Origin: UBA7672 sp036733305
GTDB lineage: Bacteria; Pseudomonadota; Alphaproteobacteria; Caulobacterales; Hyphomonadaceae
DNA: 41,500 nucleotides
NCBI GenBank assembly: GCA_036733305.1
Contig: DAINAT010000018.1
Span: forward strand, 1-41,500
Direction of reading: 5' to 3'
This document shows, piece by piece, positions 22,587-30,861 of the stretch. Below the pieces are notes generated by a model. It was given only the letters and a program-made list of their open reading frames with translations, was not told the DNA's origin and made no database searches. The translations under genes and the position numbers were made by a program. Position 1 is the first letter of the stretch. Every line of letters starts with the position of its first letter.

Positions 22587-24339
22587 TCCTGCGGGCAGTC
22601 CTGCCAAGGCCAATAAAGCCCAGGACCGTCTCTCCTCACGCTTCGTCCGCGACTGGCTGCTTCCGCAATGGAAGTGGTTCGCGCTGGGCGCATTGTTCGC
22701 GGCCGTGACGGCTGCGTGCGCGTGGGGCTATTCGCAGATCACCTCGCTGGCGACAAACTGGCTCTCGGCGGGTGATCTGCGCATCTTCAACACCGCGCCG
22801 ATCGTCATCGTGGCGCTCGTCGCGCTGCGGGCGCCGGCCATGTACTGGCAGACGCAGGCGAACAATCACGGCGTCCAGAACGCCGTCGTCAAATTGCAGG
22901 AAGCCCTGTTCGGCAAGCTGATCGAAGGCGATTTCGCGCGCCTGCAATCGAAGAACTCCGGCGAGTACGTTTCGCAATTCGCCAACGACATGGTGCTCAT
23001 CCGCGAAGCCGCGCTCCGCGTTGCCACCAACCTCGCCAAGTCCTCGCTCACCATCCTCGCCGCCATCATCTACATGATGATGACCGACTGGCTCCTCACC
23101 CTGTTCCTGCTCGTCGTCTACCCGATCGCCTTCTACCCGGTGATCCGGCTGGGCGATCGCGTCCGCAAATCCTCGCGCAAGGCGCAGGAGCAGGCGGGCA
23201 CGATGACGTCCATCCTCAACGAAGCCTTCCAGGGCTCGCGAACGGTCAAGGCGTTCGGCCTCGAAGGCTATCAGAAGGGCCGCGCCCACGCCTCCTTCCT
23301 CGAACGTGCGCGGCTCTACATGAAGGTCCTGCGCTCCAAGGCGCTGGTTGATCCTTTCCTCGAAATCGTCGGCGGCGTCGCGCTCGCAGGTCTCTTCATG
23401 TTCGCCGGTTGGCGCTCGCTCACGGGCGACATCACGGTCGGCGATCTCCTCGGCATCATCGTTGCCATCGGCATCGCCTCGCCGGAAATCCGCGCCCTCG
23501 GAACGCTGAACGCCGTGGTCAACGAAGGGCTCGCCGCCGCAGCCCGCGTCTATGCGGTGATCGACCACAAACCCCTGGTTGCGGATCGCCCCGATGCAAA
23601 GGTTCTCGGCCGCGCCAAAGGGCAGGTGGAGTTCGACAACGTCTCCTTCGCCTATCCGGGCGCCAGCCCCGCTTTGAATGGCCTCAGCTTCACCGCGCAG
23701 CCGGGCGAGACAATCGCCATCGTGGGCCCGTCGGGCGCCGGCAAGTCCACAGTCTTCAACATGCTGCTCCGCCTTTACGATGCCGAAGGTGGCGCGGTGC
23801 GTGTCGACGGCCAGAACGTCCGCGATGTGCAGCTGGCATCGCTGCGCCACAACCTCGCTCTGGTCTCGCAGGACGCCTTCCTGTTCGACACGACAGTCCG
23901 CGAAAACATCGGCCTCGGCCGCACAGGCGCAACGGAGGAGCAGATCAGCGCGGCCGCGCAATCCGCCGCGTGCGACTTCATCGAAAACCTTCCCGGCGGC
24001 TGGAATGCACCCGCAGGCGAGGGCGGCCGTAACCTCTCCGGCGGTCAGCGCCAGCGCATCGCGCTAGCCCGCGCGCTGCTGTCCGAAGCGCCCATCCTCC
24101 TGCTCGACGAAGCAACCAGCGCGCTCGATAGCGAGAGTGAAGCGCGTGTTCAGCAGGCGCTCGCCAACGTCGCCGGCAAACGCACGATCATCGTCATCGC
24201 ACACCGCCTCGCCACCGTGCGCCGCGCAGACCGTATCTACGTTGTCGAAGGCGGCCGCGTCGCTGAAGCAGGAACGCATGATGAGCTGGTAGCAAAAGCT
24301 GGCGCCTATGCCCGGCTCGCTGCGCTGCAGCTGTCCTAA
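22579..24339 (+). CDS. MsbA-like ABC exporter (fused TMD-NBD)
   Basis: The 586-residue half-transporter has six predicted transmembrane helices in residues 30-310 and a nucleotide-binding domain at about 350-586. Motifs are Walker A GPSGAGKST (383-391), the Q-loop at Gln431, signature LSGGQ (486-490), Walker B ILLLDE (506-511) and the H-loop His542. It would work as a homodimer at the inner membrane. Context (LPS operon opposite, CysQ/DUF4170 upstream) favours lipid A-core flipping as in MsbA, but drug or other lipid export is possible. ATG 22579 overlaps the DUF4170 stop. Confidence 0.9.
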   Translation: MPDPAGSPAKANKAQDRLSSRFVRDWLLPQWKWFALGALFAAVTAACAWGYSQITSLATNWLSAGDLRIFNTAPIVIVALVALRAPAMYWQTQANNHGVQNAVVKLQEALFGKLIEGDFARLQSKNSGEYVSQFANDMVLIREAALRVATNLAKSSLTILAAIIYMMMTDWLLTLFLLVVYPIAFYPVIRLGDRVRKSSRKAQEQAGTMTSILNEAFQGSRTVKAFGLEGYQKGRAHASFLERARLYMKVLRSKALVDPFLEIVGGVALAGLFMFAGWRSLTGDITVGDLLGIIVAIGIASPEIRALGTLNAVVNEGLAAAARVYAVIDHKPLVADRPDAKVLGRAKGQVEFDNVSFAYPGASPALNGLSFTAQPGETIAIVGPSGAGKSTVFNMLLRLYDAEGGAVRVDGQNVRDVQLASLRHNLALVSQDAFLFDTTVRENIGLGRTGATEEQISAAAQSAACDFIENLPGGWNAPAGEGGRNLSGGQRQRIALARALLSEAPILLLDEATSALDSESEARVQQALANVAGKRTIIVIAHRLATVRRADRIYVVEGGRVAEAGTHDELVAKAGAYARLAALQLS

Positions 24340-24393
24340 CGGTGTAAATGGTTACTACCTCGTAGCGTTACTTTAACCGCCCCATCGTAGTGT

Positions 24394-24407
24394 CCCCTCC
24401 GCAGGGG
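24394..24407 (+). promoter_or_regulatory. Hairpin covering the Shine-Dalgarno of the receiver gene
   Basis: CCCCT (24394-24398) pairs with AGGGG (24403-24407) around a CCGC loop. The right arm is the ribosome-binding site, 6 nt before ATG 24414. A weak sequestering hairpin of this sort might make translation temperature- or ligand-sensitive. Confidence 0.35.
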
Positions 24408-24413
24408 AAGACA

Positions 24414-24908
24414 ATGAAGGATTCGACCGACGCTAGCGTCGTCGTGTGCACGCATTTTTTGGGCATTGCGCGGACCGTGCGCATGGCTCTGCGTGGCATG
24501 AAGATGCGCGACGTGCAACTCGCTGCCAATCAGGAGCAGCTGCTGGAAGCGTTCCAGTACGCTGAGCCGGACTGCATCGTGCTCTATGTCGATAGCGATC
24601 ACCCGGATGACGAGGGCCTGAGCCTTCTCAACTTCATCCGCCGCGACAAGCGGAGTCCGAACCATCAGATCCCGGTCGTGGTCATCTCCCCGCGCCGCGA
24701 TCTTCCAACCATCAACGCCGTCATGAATGGCGGCGCGCACGAGTACGTGCTGTTCCCGGCGGCTGGCGAAGCACTGCTGCGCAAGGTCGTCTCCGCCTGC
24801 GCCAACCCGCGCGCCTGGATCGAGCGCGCCGACTATGTCGGGCCCGAGCGCAAGACCGGCCGCGAACCGGGCGAAGCGATTGAAGCTGGCGAAAAAACGG
24901 CGGTCTGA
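24414..24908 (+). CDS. Receiver-like protein lacking conserved phosphorylation residues
   Basis: The 164-residue single-domain protein has the (beta-alpha)5 pattern of response-regulator receivers: an Asp at about 60 in IVLYVDSD, PVVVISP, and GGAHEYVLFP. The usual acidic pair after strand 1 is Thr-His (VVVCTH, about 13-14), and the near-invariant Lys before Pro is Phe114 (LFP). Mg2+ binding and phosphotransfer are thus probably impaired, so it is a pseudo-receiver or a ligand-binding variant. A polar tail (about 135-164) follows and no output domain is present. ATG 24414 has GGGGAAG upstream. Confidence 0.8.
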   Translation: MKDSTDASVVVCTHFLGIARTVRMALRGMKMRDVQLAANQEQLLEAFQYAEPDCIVLYVDSDHPDDEGLSLLNFIRRDKRSPNHQIPVVVISPRRDLPTINAVMNGGAHEYVLFPAAGEALLRKVVSACANPRAWIERADYVGPERKTGREPGEAIEAGEKTAV

Positions 24909-24986
24909 TCTGCAGTGCGGCTGAAAATGCCAGCGTGCTAATCCCCGCAAGCCTGCTAGGCTCCTGACGAAAGTTGGGAGACAGCC

Positions 24987-25514
24987 ATGGCCTACAGGTT
25001 CACGGTCGCAGTCGCGCTCGCATCAGCCATCGCCGCATGCAGCCCGCAAACGCCATCGGCGCCCGCCCCCGAAAAAACCGCCGAAGCCCCGCCGCCCGTT
25101 CAGCAAGGCAACACGCCCCCCGAAGACCTCGACCCCTTCGTCGTCATGATCGGCGCCGAACGCTGGACCGTCATCCTCGACAAAGCCCTCGAAGGCGCCC
25201 GCGAAGCACCGGGAGGACCAGGCGCCATTGACGAGACCGACCTTTACCGCGCCGACGCCGCAACCAAGTCGGCAGCCGCCTCGGTGATCGAGCTGCGCAA
25301 CCGCGTCTGCCGCAAGGGCCTCGTCACCGGCGACAAGTGCAAGCTCCCCGAATGGCCCGCCTGGACGCTCGAACCGCCAACCGGCGACACGCCCATCGAG
25401 GAAATCGACCGCCGCTCCGGCTGGGTCGACACCGTGATGGCGCCCTTCACCGAAGCCGGCTGCGCCGCCGGCCGCGCCGCCACGAAAGACGAGATGTTCT
25501 GCTCGGTCGAGTAG
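24987..25514 (+). CDS. Hypothetical lipoprotein with conserved-looking cysteines
   Basis: The 175-residue protein starts at ATG 24987, with GGGAG about 9 nt upstream. A signal ends in the lipobox AIAAC (Cys18), followed by a Pro-rich tether to about 45. The folded part contains VIELRNRVCRKG, GDKCKLPEW, EAGC and MFCSVE, giving four cysteines that could form two disulfides, as expected for a periplasmic protein. No known family is recognised. It stands alone, convergent with the TSUP permease. Confidence 0.72.
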   Translation: MAYRFTVAVALASAIAACSPQTPSAPAPEKTAEAPPPVQQGNTPPEDLDPFVVMIGAERWTVILDKALEGAREAPGGPGAIDETDLYRADAATKSAAASVIELRNRVCRKGLVTGDKCKLPEWPAWTLEPPTGDTPIEEIDRRSGWVDTVMAPFTEAGCAAGRAATKDEMFCSVE

Positions 25515-25548
25515 GGCGTCAGCCTGACGCCAATCACCCAAGCCCCGA

Positions 25549-26313
25549 TCATCCAGGCAAGAGCCCTCGGGCCAGATAAACTGCGCCCGTCGCCGTGACG
25601 ATCCACTTCGTCCACGTCCGGAAATTCGCATCCGTCATCCGGTCCAGCACTTTCCCGCCCATCCATGTGCCCAGCAGCGACAACGGGATCACCGCAAGGA
25701 ACATCCACACCGGCGGAAAGTGCGCGCTATCGACCTGCTTGGGATCGGACAGCATCGCAAACAGCGGAAAGCCCCAGAACGCGATCTTCACCGCATGCGC
25801 CATCACCTGCGTCGCAGCCTTGGTCGCCACCACGGTCTGCCGCGTCAGCTCCGTCTTCACGAAGAACAGGTCCAGCAACGGCCCCGCCACGCCCGACAGC
25901 GTGTTCAGCGTCTGCACCAGAAAGCCGCACAGCTCCGCCTGGAACGGCCGCTCGACATTGATGTCCACCAGCTTCTTCGGAATCCACACCAGCATGGCCG
26001 TCAGCCCCAGCATGATGAACACCATCACCTGCGTCGGCCGCCACGTGATCATCAGCAGAACCAGCAGCGCCACGCCTATTCCCAGCGCATACCGCCCGAT
26101 AAGCGCCCATGCGATGTGCTTCGCCAGAAACGCCGCGCGCGAGAAATTCGAAACCAGCTGGATAAATCCGTGCAGCACCATGGCTGTAGCGACCGGCACA
26201 TAGGACGCCAGCACGCCCATCAGGATCAGCCCGCCAGCCATCCCGAACACGCCCGAGACCGCTGATGTAACCAGCGTCGCAGCGAGAATGATGCCGACAA
26301 TGGCGGAGCTCAT
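25549..26313 (-). CDS. TSUP (TauE/SafE) family permease
   Basis: The 254-residue membrane protein has seven to eight hydrophobic segments. The N-terminal Gly-rich motif is SGVFGMAGGLILMGVL and the repeat-like second half has NTLSGVAGPLLDLFF, typical of the two-repeat TauE/SafE fold. Members export or import sulfite, sulfoacetate and other sulfur-containing anions. ATG 26311-26313 is used; the in-frame extension to 26439 is not hydrophobic and overlaps the divergent promoter area. No sulfur metabolism gene is adjacent. Confidence 0.85.
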   Translation of the reverse strand: MSSAIVGIILAATLVTSAVSGVFGMAGGLILMGVLASYVPVATAMVLHGFIQLVSNFSRAAFLAKHIAWALIGRYALGIGVALLVLLMITWRPTQVMVFIMLGLTAMLVWIPKKLVDINVERPFQAELCGFLVQTLNTLSGVAGPLLDLFFVKTELTRQTVVATKAATQVMAHAVKIAFWGFPLFAMLSDPKQVDSAHFPPVWMFLAVIPLSLLGTWMGGKVLDRMTDANFRTWTKWIVTATGAVYLARGLLPG

Positions 26314-26500
26314 GACCGGAACTCTTTGGGAGACCAGAGCGTCTTGGGAGAAAAGTGTGGCCGACAGAACCGAATCGAAACGGGAACATAGGTGAACCCG
26401 CGCCGCCACATACCTGTCCGCAGGGCAGCTGTCGAACACCAGTGGTCTTGCGCATTCCCGATCACCACATCAGTCTGAGTGAATCGGAAGGAGTCGCGGG

Positions 26501-27064
26501 ATGATCCACATTCGCCTGGCCCGCCGTACGGATGCCCCCGGCATCGCGCGCGTCCATGAGCGCACCTGGAAAGAGGCCTATCGCGGCCTGCTGGACAGCA
26601 CCTATCTCGATGCCCTGTCGGAGCGTCGCCTGCTCGCACGCTGGCTTTCCAATCTCGACCGCAGGGCGGAGGATTTCGACGAACAGATCTTCGTCGCGAG
26701 TTTCGGCAAGGAGGTCGTCGGTTTTGCGATGGTGGGCTCGTCTCGGGAAGCCTTCGCGCCGTGGGAAGCCGAGATCAGCATGATCTACGTCCTCAAGGAA
26801 AACCGCGGCGGCGGCATCGGCCGCGCGCTGATGAAGGTCGCAGCCGACCATTGCATCCGGCGCGGCATGTTTTCAGCCGGCCTGTGGGTCCTGCGTGACA
26901 ATGGCGGCGCGCGCGATTTCTACGAGACCCTGAAAGGCGAACACGCCGGAAGAAAAATGGACAGCGTCGGCGGCCAGATCGTACCGCTCGTAGGATATTG
27001 GTGGCGCGACTTGGCGACGCTGGCTGAGCGGGAAGCCCCCGCGATACCGCTCGGAAGATACTGA
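26501..27064 (+). CDS. GNAT family N-acetyltransferase
   Basis: The 187-residue protein has the GNAT fold: IRLARRTDAPGIARVHERTW at the N-terminus, strands 2-4 (FVASFGKEVVGFAMVG, then ISMIYV) and the acetyl-CoA pyrophosphate loop ENRGGGIGRALM. An N-terminal Trp-Tyr region (TWKEAYRGLL) resembles RimI/PA4866-like enzymes. ATG 26501 has GGAAGGAG upstream. Acceptor substrate is unknown; small amines or antibiotics are usual for this group. Confidence 0.9.
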   Translation: MIHIRLARRTDAPGIARVHERTWKEAYRGLLDSTYLDALSERRLLARWLSNLDRRAEDFDEQIFVASFGKEVVGFAMVGSSREAFAPWEAEISMIYVLKENRGGGIGRALMKVAADHCIRRGMFSAGLWVLRDNGGARDFYETLKGEHAGRKMDSVGGQIVPLVGYWWRDLATLAEREAPAIPLGRY

Positions 27065-27136
27065 CTCTTCAAATTCTGCCGTTTGTGCGCGAAAACGGGG
27101 CGTTCAGCCCATTGCCTTGCCTCAGCCGCAGCGATA

Positions 27137-27168
27137 CGCACGTTACACCACAAGGTGAAAACCGTGCG
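27137..27168. promoter_or_regulatory. Large nested inverted repeat upstream of the acyl-CoA dehydrogenase
   Basis: Inner arms TTACACC (27143-27149) and GGTGAAA (27154-27160) flank ACAA with one mismatch. Outer arms CGCACG (27137-27142) and CGTGCG (27163-27168) are perfect. It lies about 80 bp before the acyl-CoA dehydrogenase start. It could be an operator for a fatty-acid-responsive repressor or an RNA hairpin in the leader. Confidence 0.5.
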
Positions 27169-27246
27169 GTCGCGTACCCGACGGGCAGGGGCCCGCATCT
27201 CGGATCGCGACATTGAATCGCGCGGCCGGGAAAGAATGGAGCCCCC

Positions 27247-28527
27247 ATGGATTTCGAGTTCAGCGCCAAAAGCAAAGAGTGGATCGCCCGCGTAACGGCA
27301 TTCATGGACAAGCACGTCTACCCGAATGTCGAAACGTTCGAGACGCAGCACGCCGCCGGCGACCGTTGGGTCACGCCGCAGATCGTCCACGACCTGAAAG
27401 AGATCGCCAAGAAGGAAGGTCTCTGGAACATGTTCATGCCTCCGCACAAGGAGCATGACAAAGGCGAGTGGAAGGGCGCTGGCCTCACCAACCTCGAATA
27501 CGCACCGCTTGCCGAAATCATGGGCCGCGTCAGCTTCGCCTCGGAAGTCTTCAACTGCTCCGCGCCCGACACCGGCAACATGGAAGTCTTCCACTACTAC
27601 GGCACCGAAGCGCAGAAGGAAAAATGGCTGCGCCCGCTGATGAACGGGGACATCCGCTCCGCCTTCCTCATGACCGAGCCGGCCGTCGGCTCCTCGGACG
27701 CCACCAACATCGAAACCCGCATTGATCGTGATGGCGACGACTACGTCATCAACGGCACGAAGTGGTGGTCCTCGGGCGTCGGCGACAGCCACTGCAAGGT
27801 CGCCATCGTGATGGGCAAATCGGATTTCAACGCCGAGAAACACAAGCAGCAGTCGCAGATCCTCGTGCCGCTCGACACGCCCGGCGTGAAGGTCATCCGC
27901 ATGCTGCCGGTGTTCGGCTATGACGACGCGCCCCACGGCCACGCCGAAGTCCGCCTCGAGAACGTCCGCGTTCCCGCCACCAACATGCTGCTCGGCGAAG
28001 GCCGCGGCTTCGAGATCGCGCAAGGCCGCCTCGGGCCGGGCCGTATCCACCACTGCATGCGCACCATCGGCTCGGCGGAAGTCGCGCTCGAGAAAATGTG
28101 CAAACGCCTCCTCTCGCGTACCGTCTTCGGCAAGAAGATCGCCGAACACTCCGTCTGGGAAGAGCGTATCGCCCGCGCCCGCATGGACATCGAGATGACG
28201 CGTCTGCTCTGCCTCAAGGCCGCAGACATGATGGACAAGGTCGGCAACAAGGGCGCGCAGAACGAGATCGCTATGATCAAGGTCGCCGGTCCCTTGGCTG
28301 CGCTCCGCATCATCGACGACGCGATCCAGGCCCACGGCGCCGCCGGCGTGACGACCGATTTCGGTCTCGCCCGCCAGTACGCCTCGATGCGCACCATGCG
28401 CCTCGCCGACGGCCCGGATGAAGTCCACAACCGCGCCATCGCTCGTAACGAGTTCAAGAAATACCGCGACAACTCCTACGCAGCCAAAGTCGAAGCCGAA
28501 AGCAAAACCCAGGGCGTCCGCTGGTAA
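27247..28527 (+). CDS. Acyl-CoA dehydrogenase, ACAD10/11 type
   Basis: The 426-residue flavoenzyme follows the acyl-CoA dehydrogenase plan: N-terminal helices, a beta domain with AFLMTEPAVGSSDATN and INGTKWWSSGVGD, and a C-terminal helical domain. The C-terminal motif ADGPDEVHNRAIAR (from residue 387, Asp391) is that of the ACAD10/11 group rather than the usual Glu of short- and medium-chain enzymes. It oxidises acyl-CoA to enoyl-CoA with FAD and passes electrons to ETF. ATG 27247 is clear. It is monocistronic, with a large inverted repeat upstream and a strong terminator downstream. Confidence 0.93.
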   Translation: MDFEFSAKSKEWIARVTAFMDKHVYPNVETFETQHAAGDRWVTPQIVHDLKEIAKKEGLWNMFMPPHKEHDKGEWKGAGLTNLEYAPLAEIMGRVSFASEVFNCSAPDTGNMEVFHYYGTEAQKEKWLRPLMNGDIRSAFLMTEPAVGSSDATNIETRIDRDGDDYVINGTKWWSSGVGDSHCKVAIVMGKSDFNAEKHKQQSQILVPLDTPGVKVIRMLPVFGYDDAPHGHAEVRLENVRVPATNMLLGEGRGFEIAQGRLGPGRIHHCMRTIGSAEVALEKMCKRLLSRTVFGKKIAEHSVWEERIARARMDIEMTRLLCLKAADMMDKVGNKGAQNEIAMIKVAGPLAALRIIDDAIQAHGAAGVTTDFGLARQYASMRTMRLADGPDEVHNRAIARNEFKKYRDNSYAAKVEAESKTQGVRW

Positions 28528-28550
28528 GACCAACGAAAGCCCAGAAACCC

Positions 28551-28585
28551 AACGGCGGCGCCCCAAAGCGCCGCCGTTTTCGTTT
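28551..28585 (+). terminator. Rho-independent terminator after the acyl-CoA dehydrogenase
   Basis: An 11-bp GC-rich stem pairs 28551-28561 (AACGGCGGCGC) with 28568-28578, followed by TTTTCGTTT. Confidence 0.85.
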
Positions 28586-28613
28586 CCCCCACGCACAAAA
28601 CACGAACCCGTAG

Positions 28614-28633
28614 GGTGCATCTTCAGATGCACC
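28614..28633. repeat. Palindrome GGTGCATCT-tc-AGATGCACC
   Basis: Perfect 9-bp arms flank a 2-nt centre, preceded by GTAG. It resembles the GTAGGGTGC...GCACC intergenic palindromes found as dispersed repeats in many bacteria. It lies between the terminator and the lysS leader. Confidence 0.6.
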
Positions 28634-28670
28634 ACGCCCCACCCACCACCGCCAATTTTTCGACCCGCTC

Positions 28671-28755
28671 CTCCCGGCATAAGCCGGGACCCAGACACCG
28701 CATACACCGGCGCCTGTCGTCCCCAGGTTCTTGCTTTCGCAGGAATGACGGCCAT
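28671..28755. repeat. Dispersed intergenic repeat, copy 1
   Basis: It contains TCCCGGCATAAGCCGGGAC followed by CCAG, and ends in TTTCGCAGGAATGACGG. The same words (TCCCGGC...GCCGGGACCCAG, and a closing GTGAC) occur at 39538-39635. This type of ATCCCGG...GGGAC...AATGACGG element is a frequent dispersed repeat in alphaproteobacteria. Confidence 0.65.
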
Positions 28756-28817
28756 TGGAACCGCTCACCTTGACCCCCAGCCCCTGGCCCAATAGGCGGG
28801 TCCGACAGGAGTTCCCG

Positions 28818-30404
28818 ATGTCCACCGCCGATTTAGCCGCAACCGCAAAAGCCTGGCCGTTCGAACAGGCCCGCGAGCTCAAGGCGCGCATCGAGAAGCT
28901 GAAGAAGGCCGGCCGTCCGAAAGACGCGCCCGTCGTCTTCGAAACCGGCTACGGCCCATCCGGCCTGCCGCACATCGGCACGTTCGGCGAAGTCGTCCGC
29001 ACCACCATGGTCCGCCGCGCCTTCGAAGCGCTGACGGGCGGCGCCTACACCACCCGCCTGATCTGCGTCTCGGACGATATGGACGGTATGCGCAAGATCC
29101 CGGACACGGTGCCGAACCCGGAGAAGCTGCAGGCCTATCTCCAGATGCCGCTCACCACCGTGCCCGATCCCTTCGGCACGCACGAGAGCTACGGCGCCCA
29201 CATGAACGCGCGCCTCCGCGCCTTCCTCGACAGTTTCGGCTTCCAGTACGAATTCGCCTCCGCGACCGAGCTCTACAGGTCGGGCCGTTTCGACGCGATG
29301 CTGCTGCGCGCCGCCGAGAAGTACGATGACATCATGAAGGTGATGCTGCCGACGCTGGGCGACGAGCGCCGCGAAACCTATTCGCCCTTCCTGCCGATCT
29401 CGCCCACCACAGGCCGCGTCCTCTACGTGCCGATGAAAGCCGTCGACGCCAAAGCCGGCACGGTCACCTTCGTCGACGAGAACGGCCAGGACACGACGCT
29501 CCCGGTCACCGGCGGCCATGTGAAGCTGCAATGGAAGCCCGACTTCGGCATGCGCTGGGCCGCCCTCGGCGTCGACTTCGAGATGTTCGGCAAGGACCAC
29601 CAGGCCAACGCGCCGATCTACTCCAAGATCTGCCGCATCCTCGGCGTCGAAGCTCCGCACCAGTTCGTCTACGAACTCTTCCTCGACGAAAAAGGCGAGA
29701 AGATCTCGAAGACCAAAGGCAATGGCATCTCGGTCGAGCAGTGGCTGAAATACGCCCCCGCCGAAAGCCTCTCGCTGTATCAGTGGCAGAAGCCGAAGAC
29801 CGCGAAGAAGCTCTACTTCGACGTCATCCCGAAAGCCGTCGACGAGTATCTCACCTTCCTCGGCGCCTACGCCGGGCAGACGCCGGAACAGCAGCTCGAA
29901 AACCCCGTCTGGCACATCCATGGCGGCAAGCCGCCGGCGAAATCATCGCCGGTGTCGTTCGCCATGCTGCTGAACCTGGTCTCCGCTGCCAACGCATCGA
30001 ACAAGGATGTGCTCTGGGGCTTCATCAAGCGCGAGGCGCCCAACGCCACGCCGGAAACCGATCCGCTGCTCGATCATCTCGTCGGCTACGCGCTGCGCTA
30101 CTACGCCGACTTCGTCGCCCCGACGAAGAAGTTCCGCGCGGCCGACGACAAGGAACGCGCCGCCCTAGAAGACCTCGCCACCCGTCTCGAAAATTGGGAT
30201 GGCGCGCTCGATGGCGAAACGCTTCAAACGATGGTCTTCGCCGTCGGCACCGAGCACGCGTTCGATCCGCTCCGCCTCTGGTTCACCGCCATCTACGAAG
30301 TCTGCCTTGGCCAGTCCCAAGGCCCCCGCTTCGGCGGCTTCATCGCGCTCTACGGCGTGAAGGAGTCAGCCAAGCTGATCCGGGACTCACTGGCACGCGG
30401 TTAG
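28818..30404 (+). CDS. lysS: Lysyl-tRNA synthetase, class I
   Basis: The 528-residue enzyme charges tRNA-Lys. It has the class I HIGH-type motif HIGT (52-55, in GPSGLPHIGTFGE) and the KMSKS-type motif KISKT (295-299). Other family segments are GKDHQANAPIYSKI and the C-terminal anticodon-binding helical region. Class I LysRS is typical of archaea and alphaproteobacteria. ATG 28818 has AGGAG about 7 nt upstream; the in-frame 28755 start would add a Pro-rich stretch from the repeat. It overlaps the convergent membrane gene by 4 nt at the 3' end. Confidence 0.95.
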   Translation: MSTADLAATAKAWPFEQARELKARIEKLKKAGRPKDAPVVFETGYGPSGLPHIGTFGEVVRTTMVRRAFEALTGGAYTTRLICVSDDMDGMRKIPDTVPNPEKLQAYLQMPLTTVPDPFGTHESYGAHMNARLRAFLDSFGFQYEFASATELYRSGRFDAMLLRAAEKYDDIMKVMLPTLGDERRETYSPFLPISPTTGRVLYVPMKAVDAKAGTVTFVDENGQDTTLPVTGGHVKLQWKPDFGMRWAALGVDFEMFGKDHQANAPIYSKICRILGVEAPHQFVYELFLDEKGEKISKTKGNGISVEQWLKYAPAESLSLYQWQKPKTAKKLYFDVIPKAVDEYLTFLGAYAGQTPEQQLENPVWHIHGGKPPAKSSPVSFAMLLNLVSAANASNKDVLWGFIKREAPNATPETDPLLDHLVGYALRYYADFVAPTKKFRAADDKERAALEDLATRLENWDGALDGETLQTMVFAVGTEHAFDPLRLWFTAIYEVCLGQSQGPRFGGFIALYGVKESAKLIRDSLARG

Positions 30405-30817
30405 TGATAAGCCAGCACGGCAAACACGATCGTCAGCACGTAGCAAAGCGTCGCCAGCGGCCCGAGCGTCAGCAGCAGCTGCGCCACCTTCGGGTCCTTC
30501 CGCGCGCGCTGATAAACCATCAGCGTGGAAACCGTAGCGAACGTGACGGCGCACGCGAACCCGATCTTCATCCAGAACATCGGACCCGTCGCGCCCGCGA
30601 AGTCGGTCACCATCAACAGCCCGATCCCCGTCGGCCACATGATGACGAGCCCAGACATCGACAGATGCGTCAGCGCCGGCCCGATCCCGCGAATGGGTCC
30701 GCCCTTGGCCTTCTGCGCAGGCGAGGCGACAGCCAGCACAACGGTCCCGCCCAAGCCGCCGGTCACGCCCATCATCAGGCCGAGAAAGTGAAAGATAAGC
30801 AGGATGTCGGAAATCAT
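30401..30817 (-). CDS. Small integral membrane protein (CopD/DUF2269-like)
   Basis: The product of about 138 residues has four hydrophobic segments: ISDILLIFHFLGLMMG, LTHLSMSGLVIMWPTGIGLLM, PMFWMKIGFACAVTFATVS and LLTLGPLATLCYVLTIVFAVL. The first-helix His and the layout recall CopD or DUF2269-like four-helix proteins, some of which bind haem or copper, but I cannot confirm that. The start is uncertain: ATG 30815-30817 or ATG 30827-30829, neither with a good ribosome-binding site. Confidence 0.72.
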   Translation of the reverse strand: MISDILLIFHFLGLMMGVTGGLGGTVVLAVASPAQKAKGGPIRGIGPALTHLSMSGLVIMWPTGIGLLMVTDFAGATGPMFWMKIGFACAVTFATVSTLMVYQRARKDPKVAQLLLTLGPLATLCYVLTIVFAVLAYH

Positions 30818-30861
30818 CCCTCGCGGCATAAGGTGAGCCGCGGGGCCGGGCAATCAGTTGC

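Noticed and set aside
22636..23961. 441-codon open frame antisense to the ABC exporter
   Set aside because: Exact shadow of a gene with complete Walker and signature motifs.
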